A DNA stretch of 64,000 nt from Nitrospiraceae bacterium (GTDB lineage: Bacteria > Nitrospirota_A > Leptospirillia > Leptospirillales > Leptospirillaceae), in the NCBI GenBank assembly GCA_028064945.1, contig JAPTWQ010000010.1, positions 9,170 to 73,169 on the forward strand, given 5' to 3'. The position numbers were made by a program, and so were the translations under genes. The notes under the pieces were generated by a model. The model had not been told where the DNA came from. It searched no databases and saw only the letters and a program-made list of their open reading frames with translations. Below, in pieces: positions 1 to 10,558 of this stretch (positions are counted from its first letter, which is position 1; the number at the start of each line of letters is the position of its first letter).

Positions 1-697
1 TTAAAAACTCATTATAGGACTTGATCCCTCCCTCGAAATGGAAGGTCTCCTCCCGTAGGGATTCTTCTTCCCGAAGGACGATGGTCAGGATCGGATTCAG
101 AAAGGCCAGCTCCCTGAAGCGATGGGCAAGAGTGTCAAAAAGGAATGTATCGGTTTCCATAATCGAAAGGTCCGGCCAGAAACGGATGGACGTTCCCCTA
201 AGGGTGGTTGTACCGACAACGGCAAGAGGAGCAACAGGGACACCCTGATGATAAACTTGCCTGTGAAGCTTTCCTTCCTGATGGATCTCAAGTTCAAGTG
301 TCTGGGAAAGAGCGTTCACAACGGAAACGCCCACCCCATGAAGACCCCCGGAAACCTTATAGAGGCTGTTGTTGAACTTTCCCCCGGCATGAAGAACCGT
401 GAGGACTACTTCGGCAGCAGACCTTTTCTGTTCAGCATGGATCCCGGTCGGAATTCCACGGCCGTTGTCCATTACCGTAACGGAATGGTCCGCATGAATC
501 GTTATGTCGATATGGCTGCAAAATCCTGCGAGAGCTTCATCAACGGAGTTATCGACAAGTTCGTACACAAGATGATGGAGTCCATCAATGCCTGTGCTGC
601 CGATATACATACCCGGCCTTACCCGAACGGCCTCAAGACCCTCCAGAACCCTGATCTGTTCGGCTCCGTAGGCAATCACTTCTTCTTCTGGTGCCAC
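1..697 (-). CDS. gyrB: DNA gyrase subunit B, N-terminal part (runs off the left edge)
   Basis: The ATPase subunit of DNA gyrase, which introduces negative supercoils. The translation has the GHKL ATPase signatures in order: RPGMYIGS near the start, the magnesium-binding region [10 protein letters not shown], the glycine motif DNGRGIP and the second motif GGLHGVG. About 232 residues are present; the toprim and C-terminal parts lie outside the window. I chose a GTG at 697-695 because it is preceded by AGGGGGT at a normal distance and no upstream ATG exists. It follows dnaN on the same strand with about 50 bases between; no recF separates them. Certain family assignment; the exact start is less sure. 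Confidence 0.93.
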   Translation of the reverse strand, partial: MAPEEEVIAYGAEQIRVLEGLEAVRVRPGMYIGSTGIDGLHHLVYELVDNSVDEALAGFCSHIDITIHADHSVTVMDNGRGIPTGIHAEQKRSAAEVVLTVLHAGGKFNNSLYKVSGGLHGVGVSVVNALSQTLELEIHQEGKLHRQVYHQGVPVAPLAVVGTTTLRGTSIRFWPDLSIMETDTFLFDTLAHRFRELAFLNPILTIVLREEESLREETFHFEGGIKSYNEFL

Positions 698-749
698 AAT
701 ACCCCCTGTTTATTGCTGTTGTGACCAAAGTGCTACCTCAGGTCAGGAC

Positions 750-1907
750 TTAACCCATCGGCATCAATACATACCGGGAGTGCGGATCATCAAGAGCTCT
801 CCAGATGACCGGCATCGAATCCTTTGCCCCATACTCCTTGCCGTAACGCACATCAAACCGGATGGTTTCCCCTGATGTCACCGCCAGAAGGACTCTCAAA
901 AAGTCGATCTTGAAAATCAGGGAACCCGACTCTCCCCTGACAAATGCCGGAATGGTTTCAATCGATTCCCCGATTTCCTCATTCATGGTCCTCAGAACCA
1001 GGAATCGGTCATTCCAGTCAAAAATAACCTCCGGCTTCTTGTCAGAAACCACAGAAACCCTTTTCAGGGCGCTATCCAGGGATTCCCGGGAAATCTCCAC
1101 CCCAACGGTGAAGTCCTGGGGAAACGCCTCCTTGTAGTTCGGGTAGGGAGTCGACAGGAGCCTTGCAAAGTAGTAGAAGCGTCCCCATCGAAAAGTGATG
1201 TATTTGGGGTTCAGGACGATTTCGATCGACATGTTCGGATCCTTGGCATCAAGCTCAAGCACATGCGCAAGCTCCTGGAGGTTTCTTTTTTTCAGGATAA
1301 AACGGCTTTCCGACTGCCCTGTCACCGAACCGCCCGCATCTTCACCCAACAAAATGACCCCATGATGTAGACGATGTCCGTCGGTACTGACCATGTTCAG
1401 GATCGGCTGACCTTTGTCCCCCAGCTCACGGGTCAAAAGAATGCCATTTAATGGCTTGCCCTCTTCATCGGACGCAAAAGGGAGGCTTTTCTTCAACTGG
1501 TCAAGAAAAGCTCCCAAAGGGACAAGAAATGAATATTCTGCGGTAATTTCCGGAAAAACATTAAACTCATCCGGATTAATTCCCTTAAGACTATTCTGGA
1601 TTCGCTCGCGCTCAATCCTTGTCAGTCCGGAAGCATCTCTCGTAATAGTCAGGTCACCTGGAGGCAACTGACGGATAAGATTAAAAAGGGTTTTACCCGG
1701 CACCGTCGTTTTTCCCGGAGCCAAGACTTTTGCGGGCAACTCGAAACGTCCTCCCGTCTGTGTGTCGGAAGCATAGAGGGTAACCGTTTCCCCCTGCGCA
1801 TCCAGCAAAACCTGGGACCCTACAAGAGCAGCGTTTTTTCGATCGGTCAGTGCGGCAATCCTTTGAACCCCGTCCAGAAATGTCTCCTGATCAACGATGA
1901 TTTCCAT
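750..1907 (-). CDS. dnaN: DNA polymerase III beta subunit (sliding clamp)
   Basis: The ring-shaped processivity clamp of the replicative polymerase, 385 residues, close to the usual 365-390. The N terminus (MEIIVDQETFLDGVQRI) and the closing YVLMPMG, an analogue of the usual C-terminal VMPMRL, are typical of the family. The start ATG at 1907 is preceded by AGGAAACA. It sits 56 bases downstream of dnaA and upstream of gyrB, the standard origin-linked order, although recF is absent. Probably co-transcribed with dnaA. Confidence 0.97.
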   Translation of the reverse strand: MEIIVDQETFLDGVQRIAALTDRKNAALVGSQVLLDAQGETVTLYASDTQTGGRFELPAKVLAPGKTTVPGKTLFNLIRQLPPGDLTITRDASGLTRIERERIQNSLKGINPDEFNVFPEITAEYSFLVPLGAFLDQLKKSLPFASDEEGKPLNGILLTRELGDKGQPILNMVSTDGHRLHHGVILLGEDAGGSVTGQSESRFILKKRNLQELAHVLELDAKDPNMSIEIVLNPKYITFRWGRFYYFARLLSTPYPNYKEAFPQDFTVGVEISRESLDSALKRVSVVSDKKPEVIFDWNDRFLVLRTMNEEIGESIETIPAFVRGESGSLIFKIDFLRVLLAVTSGETIRFDVRYGKEYGAKDSMPVIWRALDDPHSRYVLMPMG

Positions 1908-1963
1908 TGTTTCCTGTCTCCATAAGTATTTTGGAACTATTCTGTTATTTAGCCGAATAGGAT

Positions 1964-3358
1964 CTAGCTTCTGTTCTCAAGCCTCTTCTTGATTTGCTCT
2001 ATCTCGCTCATCGTCTGGGGATCTGATTCAAGCGCATCCTCAATATATTTACAGGAATGAATGATTGTCGAATGGTCCCTGCCACCAAGTTCCCTACCGA
2101 TTTCAGGGTAGGACTTATGACCGATATCCCTGATCAGATACGCTGCCATATGTCTTGCAACGACCATTGAACGGGTTCTTTTCCTGGAGCGGATATCTTT
2201 GGATGTCACACCGTAGTAACCTGCCACTTCGGCAAGGATCCGCTCCACATCTGCAAGATCCTTGGTGGTTGGCAGAATATCGGACAGAAGCTTCCTGGCA
2301 ACTTCAATGGTGATGGGTCTCCCCATCAAATTTCCCCAGGCTCCCAAACGGATCATTGCCCCTTCAAGCTCACGAATATTCGTCTTGACTGTATTGGCCA
2401 GAAAAAAGACAACTTCTTCAGGAAGGGCCAATCCCTCCTGGGCCATCTTGTCCCTCAATATGGCGATCTTTGTCTCAAAATCGGGAATCTGTATGTCCGC
2501 AATCAGACCCCAGCTGAAACGCGACTTCAACCGGTCTTCAAGTGTTGCGATTTCACTGGGCATGCAATCACTGGATAGAATAATCTGTTTTCCATTTTCA
2601 AATAACGCGTTGAATGTATAAAAAAACTCTTCCTGGGTTCTCTCTTTTCCTGAAAGGAACTGGATATCATCCACAATGAGGACATCAATCTTACGATATC
2701 GTTCCCGAAATTCGTTCATCTTGGAAAACTTGATCGCTGTCACCATTTCATTCAGGAAGGATTCGGTCGTGATATAGAGAATTTTCAGGGAAGGAAAACG
2801 GGATTTCATCTGGTTGCCAATGGCGGACACCAGATGGGTTTTTCCCAATCCGACTCCTCCAAAAACATAAAAGGGATTATAGGTGTTGGAGGGATTATTC
2901 GCGATAGCCGTTGCCGCTGCATGGGCGAACTGGTTGCACATCCCCACAACATAATTGGAAAAGGTATACCGGGGACTCAGATGAGTTTCCCATGTACTCT
3001 GCTGTTCGGGAGACATGCTCAAAACCCCAGATAAACTCTTCGACTTATCTTGCTGGGGAGATTCCTTGGCTTTTTTCTTTCTCTGTGGAGTTTTGGCCTG
3101 CGGGAGAACCTCAACCGTCAATTCGATCCGGTCATTGTCCAGAACCTCCCTCATCACCAGAATAATTTCAGAAAGGTAACGCTCCTCGATCATTCTCTGG
3201 ACAAAAGACGATCCGACAAACAGGATATAACTCTCTCCCGATCCGGAAAGCGACGCTCCCTCAAAGAGGTCCAGAACACCTTCCAGATCACGAGACCGGG
3301 CTTCGGGACCGAACTCGCGAAATCTGTTGAGAACCCTCTGAAGAAGGACCGAATCCAT
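1964..3358 (-). CDS. dnaA: Chromosomal replication initiator protein DnaA
   Basis: The AAA+ initiator that binds DnaA boxes and melts the origin. Visible elements are the short N-terminal domain I, a basic linker near residues 110-125, Walker A (GGVGLGKTH), Walker B (VLIVDDIQFL) and the C-terminal DNA-binding signature GGRDHSTIIH. I place the start at ATG 3358, preceded by a purine-rich AAAGGA stretch; an in-frame TTG at 3385 would add nine residues. It heads the leftward dnaA-dnaN-gyrB group. The origin-like region lies directly upstream, so autoregulation by DnaA is likely. Confidence 0.96.
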   Translation of the reverse strand: MDSVLLQRVLNRFREFGPEARSRDLEGVLDLFEGASLSGSGESYILFVGSSFVQRMIEERYLSEIILVMREVLDNDRIELTVEVLPQAKTPQRKKKAKESPQQDKSKSLSGVLSMSPEQQSTWETHLSPRYTFSNYVVGMCNQFAHAAATAIANNPSNTYNPFYVFGGVGLGKTHLVSAIGNQMKSRFPSLKILYITTESFLNEMVTAIKFSKMNEFRERYRKIDVLIVDDIQFLSGKERTQEEFFYTFNALFENGKQIILSSDCMPSEIATLEDRLKSRFSWGLIADIQIPDFETKIAILRDKMAQEGLALPEEVVFFLANTVKTNIRELEGAMIRLGAWGNLMGRPITIEVARKLLSDILPTTKDLADVERILAEVAGYYGVTSKDIRSRKRTRSMVVARHMAAYLIRDIGHKSYPEIGRELGGRDHSTIIHSCKYIEDALESDPQTMSEIEQIKKRLENRS

Positions 3359-3385
3359 CTCTTCTTCGTCCTTTATTTTAGGCAA

Positions 3386-3860
3386 GGATCAAAAGTCTTT
3401 CCACAGTTCATTCACACCTGTTGAAAAAGGATTATTGGGAAGCGGCAGACGGTCATCCGGGGAAAGCCGAAGATGGAGGGGAAAGTCCTGGTTCCGGAAA
3501 ATACGGGGAAAATATCTACCTCGGAACAATCCACAAAACATCATAAAAACGAGAGAACCGATACACCTGCCCCCTAGTCTTACAAAAATATTTGTCTTTT
3601 TGTGGATCAACCGTGGACAACCATCAGAACTTCCTGTGCAAAACTAGCGTATAACCGGACGTCACGATCCTAACAGATCCATAATCCACAATTCAAGGAA
3701 TCGAACCCAGAACTTATCCCCAGAATATAAAATAGATTATTTCATTAAAATAAAAATAATTATAAAACTTATCCCCAGAAAAAAATCGCTCTACTCTTTA
3801 CTTCTCACTTAAAACAAAAAAACAATACAAAAATTCTATCTCTAAAAAAATGACATCACA
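3386..3860. other. Probable replication origin (oriC) region
   Basis: A non-coding stretch upstream of dnaA. DnaA-box-like 9-mers (consensus TTATNCACA) with one mismatch occur at 3408-3416 (TCATTCACA), 3601-3609 (complement TGATCCACA), 3682-3690 (TAATCCACA), 3714-3722 and 3769-3777 (both TTATCCCCA). Weaker copies lie at 3527-3535 and 3612-3620. The last two strong sites sit inside an exact 15-base repeat (3711-3725 and 3766-3780) spaced 55 bases apart. From about 3725 to 3850 the sequence is very AT-rich, a candidate unwinding element. No convincing gene lies in this interval. Confidence 0.7.
3711..3780. repeat. Pair of 15-base direct repeats carrying DnaA-box-like cores
   Basis: AACTTATCCCCAGAA occurs exactly at 3711-3725 and again at 3766-3780, start to start 55 bases, about five helical turns. 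Each copy holds TTATCCCCA, one mismatch from the DnaA box. They flank the first part of the AT-rich stretch, a plausible arrangement for cooperative DnaA loading. The repeat is observed; its role is inferred. Confidence 0.6.
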
Positions 3861-3919
3861 AAATTCGGAAGTACCTTGACCCTCCATGAAGGTATCCCAT
3901 AGAATAGTCTTTTAACTCT

Positions 3920-3948
3920 GGAAAAAACTTTCCATTTTTTTATGGAAA
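3920..3948 (+). promoter_or_regulatory. Possible leader hairpins upstream of ilvB
   Basis: Two mutually exclusive small hairpins share one arm. GGAAA (3920-3924) can pair with TTTCC (3929-3933), followed by a T run, which looks like a weak intrinsic terminator. The same arm extended (TTTCCAT, 3929-3935) can pair instead with ATGGAAA (3942-3948). The arrangement resembles an attenuator about 65 bases before ilvB, but the stems are short and no leader peptide rich in Leu, Ile or Val codons is seen. Confidence 0.25.
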
Positions 3949-4013
3949 CGGCCAACTGTGCCCAACCACCGTCCATGTGAGCTTCATTCACACGCTGCCT
4001 AAGGAGAGTCCCA

Positions 4014-5765
4014 ATGAAGATGAGCGGAGCCGAAATGCTCCTCGAATCCCTCAAGAGGGAAAATGTACAACATATTTTTGGTTATCCCGGAGGAGTTGTT
4101 CTTCCGATCTTTGACGCCTTGTTCAAGGATCCTTCCCTTCAGGTTGTCCTCACACGTCATGAACAGGGCGCAGTGCATGCTGCAGAAGGATATGCCCGAT
4201 CCACCAACAAGGTGGGAGTTGTACTGGTCACGTCCGGTCCTGGTGCTACCAACACCGTAACGGGACTGGCAGATGCCAATATGGATTCCATACCGATCGT
4301 TGTCATTACAGGACAGGTTCCGACCAAAATGATCGGAAATGACGCCTTTCAGGAAGCTGACATCGTAGGCATCAGCCGGTCCTGTACCAAACACAACTTT
4401 CTCGTAAGAAAGATCCAGGATCTGCCGAGAATCATAAAGGAAGCCTTCTATATCGCCAGAACAGGCCGTCCAGGTCCGGTTCTCGTCGATCTTCCGAAAG
4501 ATGTTATCGTCGACAGGGCTGATTTCATTTATCCCGACAGCGTTTCCATCCGGTCCTACAATCCGACAATGCAGGGAAACCGGTGGCAAATCCGTAAAGC
4601 AGCCCAGGCCATTTCCAAAGCCAAGAGACCTGTCCTTTACGCCGGGGGAGGAATCATCTCTTCTGATGCCACAAAAGAACTACTCGATCTGGTGACGTTG
4701 ACCAACATCCCCACAACACTGACACTCATGGGTCTCGGAGCATTGTCCGGAACGCATCCGAGATTTATGGGAATGCTGGGAATGCATGGGACATATGCTG
4801 CCAATATGGCCATTCATCATTGTGATCTTCTCATTGCAGTGGGCGTTCGATTTGATGACCGCGTCACTGGAAAAATCTCCGAGTTCTCCCCCCACTCGAA
4901 GGTCATTCATATCGATATCGATCCAACATCTATCCGAAAAAACTTTCACGTGGACATTCCCATTGTCGGAGATGCCAAACATATCCTGAAAGACCTGATC
5001 GAAGAAATAAAGGAACTGAACAAACCTGAACCTCCATCCAAGGAAAAACTCATTGATCCCTGGATTGAGCAGGTTGAAGAGTGGGAAAAAGAACATCCGT
5101 TGACATATGAGCATGACACAGAGGTGATTAAACCCCAGTATGTGATCGAGAAAGTTTATCAGTTCACACAAGGAGACTGCATTGTTTCAACCGATGTCGG
5201 TCAGCACCAGATGTGGACAGCCCAGTTTTTCAAATTCATCAAACCCAATACATGGCTGACATCAGGTGGTCTCGGTACGATGGGTTACGGATTTCCTGCC
5301 GCGATTGGAGCGCAGAAAGCCCATCCGGACAAAAGGGTCATCGCCATTACCGGTGAAGGAAGTTTCATGATGAATATCCAGGAGCTTGCAACTGTTGCCT
5401 CCCTCGATATTCCTGTCAAGATTGTGATTCTCAATAACAAATATTTGGGAATGGTTCGACAGTGGCAGGAATTTTTCTATGGTGGACGGTATTCATCCTC
5501 CTTTATTGGCCAAAGTCCGGATTTCGTCAAACTCGCAGAAGCTTTTGGAATTGTTGGCCTGAAGGCGTCCAGACATGATGAGGTCGAAAACATCATACTT
5601 GATGGATTCTCAAGACGGGGACCCGTTCTCATGGAATTTCATGTCGATCCTGAAGAAAATGTCTTCCCGATGGTTCCTGCGGGTGGGTCGAATATCGAAA
5701 TGATCTTTGAAGCCCCTGAACATAGGGATGATCGAAAAAAACGAGACTCCATCCTGACGGCATAA
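4014..5765 (+). CDS. ilvB: Acetolactate synthase, large (catalytic) subunit
   Basis: A thiamine-diphosphate and FAD enzyme that condenses two pyruvates to acetolactate (or pyruvate with 2-oxobutyrate), the first common step of valine, leucine and isoleucine synthesis. It has 583 residues, normal length. The N-terminal pyrimidine-binding domain carries GYPGG and the catalytic glutamate in the RHEQGA segment. The C-terminal ThDP-binding motif starts at GEGSF and ends at ILNNKYLGMV. The ATG at 4014 follows AAGGAG at 4001-4006. ilvN follows after 11 bases, so the two subunits are translated from one message. Confidence 0.97.
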   Translation: MKMSGAEMLLESLKRENVQHIFGYPGGVVLPIFDALFKDPSLQVVLTRHEQGAVHAAEGYARSTNKVGVVLVTSGPGATNTVTGLADANMDSIPIVVITGQVPTKMIGNDAFQEADIVGISRSCTKHNFLVRKIQDLPRIIKEAFYIARTGRPGPVLVDLPKDVIVDRADFIYPDSVSIRSYNPTMQGNRWQIRKAAQAISKAKRPVLYAGGGIISSDATKELLDLVTLTNIPTTLTLMGLGALSGTHPRFMGMLGMHGTYAANMAIHHCDLLIAVGVRFDDRVTGKISEFSPHSKVIHIDIDPTSIRKNFHVDIPIVGDAKHILKDLIEEIKELNKPEPPSKEKLIDPWIEQVEEWEKEHPLTYEHDTEVIKPQYVIEKVYQFTQGDCIVSTDVGQHQMWTAQFFKFIKPNTWLTSGGLGTMGYGFPAAIGAQKAHPDKRVIAITGEGSFMMNIQELATVASLDIPVKIVILNNKYLGMVRQWQEFFYGGRYSSSFIGQSPDFVKLAEAFGIVGLKASRHDEVENIILDGFSRRGPVLMEFHVDPEENVFPMVPAGGSNIEMIFEAPEHRDDRKKRDSILTA

Positions 5766-5776
5766 GGCGGGAAATC

Positions 5777-6328
5777 ATGAGTGATATACAGAAACATTTC
5801 ATACAGGTTGTTGTTGAAAACAAGTTTGGTGTTCTTTCCAGAGTCGCAGGTCTTTTCAGCGCAAGAGGTTTCAATATCGACAGTCTCTCCGTCGCACCGG
5901 GAATTGATCCGACCGTTAGCCAGATGACAATCGAGACACAGGGTGATGACCACGTTGTGGAACAGATTGTCAAACAGCTGAACAAACTCATTGACGTCAT
6001 AAAGGTTGTGGATCTGTCAGAGTTCTCTTTTCTTTGCAGGGAAACCCTTCTGATCAGGGTCAATACCGCCCGTCCTGGAGACAGGGAAGAAGCCTTCCGG
6101 ATTTCCGAGATTTTCCGGGCGAGAATCGTTGACTCCTCTCCGACAACCTATACGATAGAGGTTACCGGCGATACCGAAAAGATAGAAGCCATCCTGAATT
6201 TCCTGAAACCCCTTGGAATCAAGGAAATCATTCGTTCAGGAAAAATTGCGATCGCCAGAGAGGAACAACATGGGGGCCATAAACCTTCAAAACATAGTAT
6301 TGAGGGGGAATATTCCCATCATCGCTAG
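5777..6328 (+). CDS. ilvN: Acetolactate synthase, small (regulatory) subunit
   Basis: The regulatory partner of IlvB, which confers valine feedback inhibition and stimulates catalysis. It has 183 residues: an N-terminal ACT domain (about residues 6-80, with VVENKFGVLSRVAGLFSARG typical of the allosteric effector fold) and a C-terminal ALS domain ending near residue 165. It lies 11 bases downstream of ilvB and 56 bases before ilvC. Length and domain order are standard. Confidence 0.96.
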   Translation: MSDIQKHFIQVVVENKFGVLSRVAGLFSARGFNIDSLSVAPGIDPTVSQMTIETQGDDHVVEQIVKQLNKLIDVIKVVDLSEFSFLCRETLLIRVNTARPGDREEAFRISEIFRARIVDSSPTTYTIEVTGDTEKIEAILNFLKPLGIKEIIRSGKIAIAREEQHGGHKPSKHSIEGEYSHHR

Positions 6329-6357
6329 GATCCGCACCAGCACTATTGACCATCTAG

Positions 6358-7404
<1,047 letters not shown>

Positions 7405-8043
7405 ATGAAAGTCTCTCCAGATCATTTTTCCAAACCCATTGCAAAGGAAGGAATGCCTTTTATCCTGATTTCTTTGGGAATCCTTGCAGGTTCAGTCTAT
7501 CTTTTGGGACCTGCAGGAGGAATATTCACTGTCATCCCGGTTTTTGTCATCAATTTTTTCAGAAATCCGACAAGACAGGTTCCACCGGGAGAAAAGACAA
7601 TTGTTTCCCCCGCCGATGGAAAGATTGTCCGGGTCGAACATGATGACCGGGGACGGATGCAAGTTTCCATTTTCATGAATGTGTTCGACGTTCACTTGAA
7701 CCGGATTCCCATAAAGGGAATCGTCAAGGGAATAGCCTACCATCCAGGGAAGTTTCTGAATGCGGATATGGACAAGGCCTCTCTTGAAAATGAGCGAAAT
7801 ACACTTGTTATCGAAACGCAAGGAAAACAGGAAATCCGCATGACCCAGGTGGCGGGTCTGATAGCCAGAAGAATTGTCTGTTATGCCGAAGTGAATGATC
7901 TTCTGGAAAGTGGTGTCATTTTTGGTCTGATCAGGTTTGGCTCAAGAGTGGATCTTGATCTTCCGGGAGATTCGGAGATCAGGGTTTCCATGGGTGACCG
8001 GGTTAGAGGAGGGGAGTCTGTCATTGGATACATATCCTCATGA
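7405..8043 (+). CDS. psd: Phosphatidylserine decarboxylase proenzyme (short type)
   Basis: Decarboxylates phosphatidylserine to phosphatidylethanolamine. It has 212 residues, matching the short psd-A class, with two N-terminal membrane-spanning stretches (about 15-30 and 32-45). The family PADG motif is at SPADGKIV, an active-site histidine is in FDVHLNRIP, and the self-cleavage site is the Gly-Ser in RFGSRVD near the C terminus. Cleavage there would generate the pyruvoyl group. The ATG follows the ilvC stop immediately. Its product acts directly after PssA, whose gene overlaps the 3' end. Confidence 0.94.
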   Translation: MKVSPDHFSKPIAKEGMPFILISLGILAGSVYLLGPAGGIFTVIPVFVINFFRNPTRQVPPGEKTIVSPADGKIVRVEHDDRGRMQVSIFMNVFDVHLNRIPIKGIVKGIAYHPGKFLNADMDKASLENERNTLVIETQGKQEIRMTQVAGLIARRIVCYAEVNDLLESGVIFGLIRFGSRVDLDLPGDSEIRVSMGDRVRGGESVIGYISS

Positions 8044-8878
8044 CGAAGAAGGGAATGCGGGATCCAGAACGCGTTCCCGGGGAATTTACATACTTCCGAA
8101 TCTTTTTACCACGGGAAATCTGTTTTTTGGCTTTCTCGCGATTCTGGCAAGCTTCCAGCATGATTTCAAAAAGGCCGCCTTTTCCATTTTGATCGCTTCT
8201 GTTTTTGACAATCTTGACGGAAAAGTGGCGAGGCTCGCCAGGGCTACAAGCCAGTTTGGGGTTGAATACGACAGCCTTGCCGACCTCGTTTCCTTTGGTG
8301 TGGCTCCGGCCTTTCTGGTTCTGAATGCGAGTCTCGGAGGTTACCACCGGCTCGGTTTGATGGCCGCATTCTTGTTCGCTGCCTGTGGTGCCCTTCGATT
8401 GGCCAGATTCAATGTCATTACGTCCAAGGTCTCCTCGCGCTACTTTATCGGGCTCCCCATCCCCGCGGGTGCCCTTTTCATCGCCTCTGCCGAAATTGTC
8501 TCAACGGGTCCGCTTTCAACGGTCATTCCGTTTTCGCCCATGTTTTTTCTTGTGTCGACCTACCTGGTTTCCATCCTGATGGTCAGTCCCATTCCATACA
8601 GGAGTTTCAAGGAGGTTCGATTCCTGAAAAAGCCGCAACATACCTTTGTTTCGGTATTGCTGGTCTCTCTTCTTTTCGTGCTTTATCCCAAACAATCCTT
8701 TTTTTTGGTCATTTTGACCTATGCTCTTCTGGGCCCCTCTGAATTTATTGTTTACAGATTTTTTATGAAAAGACCACAAATTCTGGAAACACTGCCCAAT
8801 CCCCCCGCGTCTCCAACAGGCAGGTCTCTCAAGTCCCGTCTCCTTTCGGACCGGTTTAGCCACCCCAAAAAACATTAG
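8024..8878 (+). CDS. pssA: CDP-diacylglycerol--serine O-phosphatidyltransferase
   Basis: Transfers a phosphatidyl group from CDP-diacylglycerol to serine, giving phosphatidylserine for Psd. The CDP-alcohol phosphotransferase signature is complete: DG-x2-AR-x8-G-x3-D-x3-D within NLDGKVARLAR and VEYDSLAD. About six to eight hydrophobic segments follow. I chose a TTG at 8024 with GGAGGGG about nine bases upstream, which overlaps the end of psd by 20 bases; in-frame GTG 7994 is an alternative. An ATG at 8040 is in the wrong frame. About 284 residues. Confidence 0.9.
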   Translation: MDTYPHDEEGNAGSRTRSRGIYILPNLFTTGNLFFGFLAILASFQHDFKKAAFSILIASVFDNLDGKVARLARATSQFGVEYDSLADLVSFGVAPAFLVLNASLGGYHRLGLMAAFLFAACGALRLARFNVITSKVSSRYFIGLPIPAGALFIASAEIVSTGPLSTVIPFSPMFFLVSTYLVSILMVSPIPYRSFKEVRFLKKPQHTFVSVLLVSLLFVLYPKQSFFLVILTYALLGPSEFIVYRFFMKRPQILETLPNPPASPTGRSLKSRLLSDRFSHPKKH

Positions 8879-8932
8879 GAACCAAACAGAATCACATTGT
8901 TCACCTGGAATCTGAATCAGGGAGGAATCACC

Positions 8933-10492
8933 ATGGACAGCCAGATTGTTCGCATTTTCGACACAACACTCAGGGATGGGGAGCAGAGCCCCGGAGCTTC
9001 GATGCAAAAAGAAGAGAAACTTCTTGTTGCGAGGCAACTTGCCCGTCTTGGGGTGGATGTCATTGAAGCGGGATTTCCGGTTGCAAGCCCTGATGATTTT
9101 TCTGCGGTTTCGGCCATCTCGAAAGATATTCAGGATGGTCCCATCATATGCGCCCTTGCCAGAGCGGTAGATCGTGATATCACTGTCGCTGCCGAAGCCC
9201 TCTCCGGAGCTTCTCGCGGACGGATTCACACGTTTATCGCCACAAGCCCCCTTCATATGGAAAAAAAGCTCAAGATGTCAGAGGATCAGGTTCTCAAAAG
9301 TATTTTCAAGTCGGTTTCCATGGCGCGTGGATATGGTTATGAGGTGGAGTTTTCCGCTGAAGACGCCACCCGGTCAGAGCCGGATTTTCTCATAAGGGCA
9401 GTGACCTGCGCGATCGAAGCGGGAGCCGGTATCATCAATCTTCCCGATACGGTCGGATACGCCGTTCCGTCCCAGATATCGGAGATGTTCAGAAATCTGA
9501 TTTCCAGAGTGCCGGGTGCCGGGAATGTGATTTTCTCATGCCACTGTCACGATGACCTGGGTCTGTCGGTTGCGAACTCCCTGGCAGCGGTTGAAGCAGG
9601 AGCCCGTCAGGTTGAGTGCACGATAAACGGTATCGGAGAGAGGGCGGGAAATGCGGCCCTTGAAGAGATTGTGATGGCCCTTAAGGTCAGGAAGCCGTAC
9701 TTTGGAGTAGAGACTGCGATCCGGACCGAAGAGTTCACCAAAACAAGCCGCCTTGTCTCAACAGTCACAGGAATGATGGTTCAGCCCAACAAGGCGATTG
9801 TCGGAGAAAATGCTTTTGCCCATGAGTCGGGGATCCATCAGGATGGCTATCTTAAAGATAAGAAAACCTATGAAATTATGGGAAGGGAACAGGTTGGGGC
9901 CAGTGCCGGGGGGCTGATTCTTGGAAAACACTCCGGGAGGCATGCCCTCAAGGATCGTCTTTTGACCATGGGATATTCCTTTGGTGAAGAGGAGCTGAAC
10001 GATCTCTACGACCGGTTCAAGAAGCTTGCCGACCAAAAAAAAGAAATCTTTGAAGAAGATATTGAAACATTGATCGTGGCAACAGGACGGAAGACCTCCT
10101 TCCGATTCATCCTGAAGAGGTTGCACTTAAGTGGTGGCACCGAGATTCCTCCAACGGCCACCATCGTTCTTGATGTCGATGGGCAGGAACACCGGATGGC
10201 TGGATTGGGAGATGGCCCGGTCGATGCGATCTACCGAACGCTCGCAAAGATGACCAAAACGACCCCAAGACTTGTTTCTTATGTCGTCAAAGCCATTACA
10301 GGCGGTACCGATGCCCAGGGGGAAGTCACGGTAAGACTTGAAGAAGAGGGTGTTCTCGCTGTGGGAAGAGGGTCCGATACAGACATTCTGGTCGCTTCCG
10401 CCAAGGCGTATTTGTCCGCTTTAAATCGCCTTGATCGTAAAAAAAGCCAGGAGCACAAAGCAGACGGAGAGGTGTCCCGTCCTGTTCTTTGA
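8933..10492 (+). CDS. leuA: 2-isopropylmalate synthase
   Basis: Condenses acetyl-CoA with 2-oxoisovalerate to 2-isopropylmalate, committing carbon to leucine. It has 519 residues. The N-terminal TIM barrel starts with FDTTLRDGEQSPG, the metal ligands are in SCHCHDDLG, and GIGERAGN is the family signature. The last ~130 residues form the LeuA allosteric domain for leucine feedback. The start is ATG 8933 after GGAGGAA; an upstream in-frame codon at 8897 lacks a ribosome site. It follows pssA by 54 bases. Confidence 0.96.
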   Translation: MDSQIVRIFDTTLRDGEQSPGASMQKEEKLLVARQLARLGVDVIEAGFPVASPDDFSAVSAISKDIQDGPIICALARAVDRDITVAAEALSGASRGRIHTFIATSPLHMEKKLKMSEDQVLKSIFKSVSMARGYGYEVEFSAEDATRSEPDFLIRAVTCAIEAGAGIINLPDTVGYAVPSQISEMFRNLISRVPGAGNVIFSCHCHDDLGLSVANSLAAVEAGARQVECTINGIGERAGNAALEEIVMALKVRKPYFGVETAIRTEEFTKTSRLVSTVTGMMVQPNKAIVGENAFAHESGIHQDGYLKDKKTYEIMGREQVGASAGGLILGKHSGRHALKDRLLTMGYSFGEEELNDLYDRFKKLADQKKEIFEEDIETLIVATGRKTSFRFILKRLHLSGGTEIPPTATIVLDVDGQEHRMAGLGDGPVDAIYRTLAKMTKTTPRLVSYVVKAITGGTDAQGEVTVRLEEEGVLAVGRGSDTDILVASAKAYLSALNRLDRKKSQEHKADGEVSRPVL

Positions 10493-10558
10493 ATCAATCA
10501 GGTTTTAAAAATGGAATCCAACGATTCCGGTCGATAACAGATATATCGGAGATAAGTC

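Noticed and set aside
3389..3610. 73-residue minus-strand frame in the origin region
   Set aside because: No ribosome site, no family resemblance, and it overlies DnaA-box-like sites.
3850..3880. Short leader peptide before ilvB
   Set aside because: The nine-codon frame has no run of Leu, Ile or Val codons.
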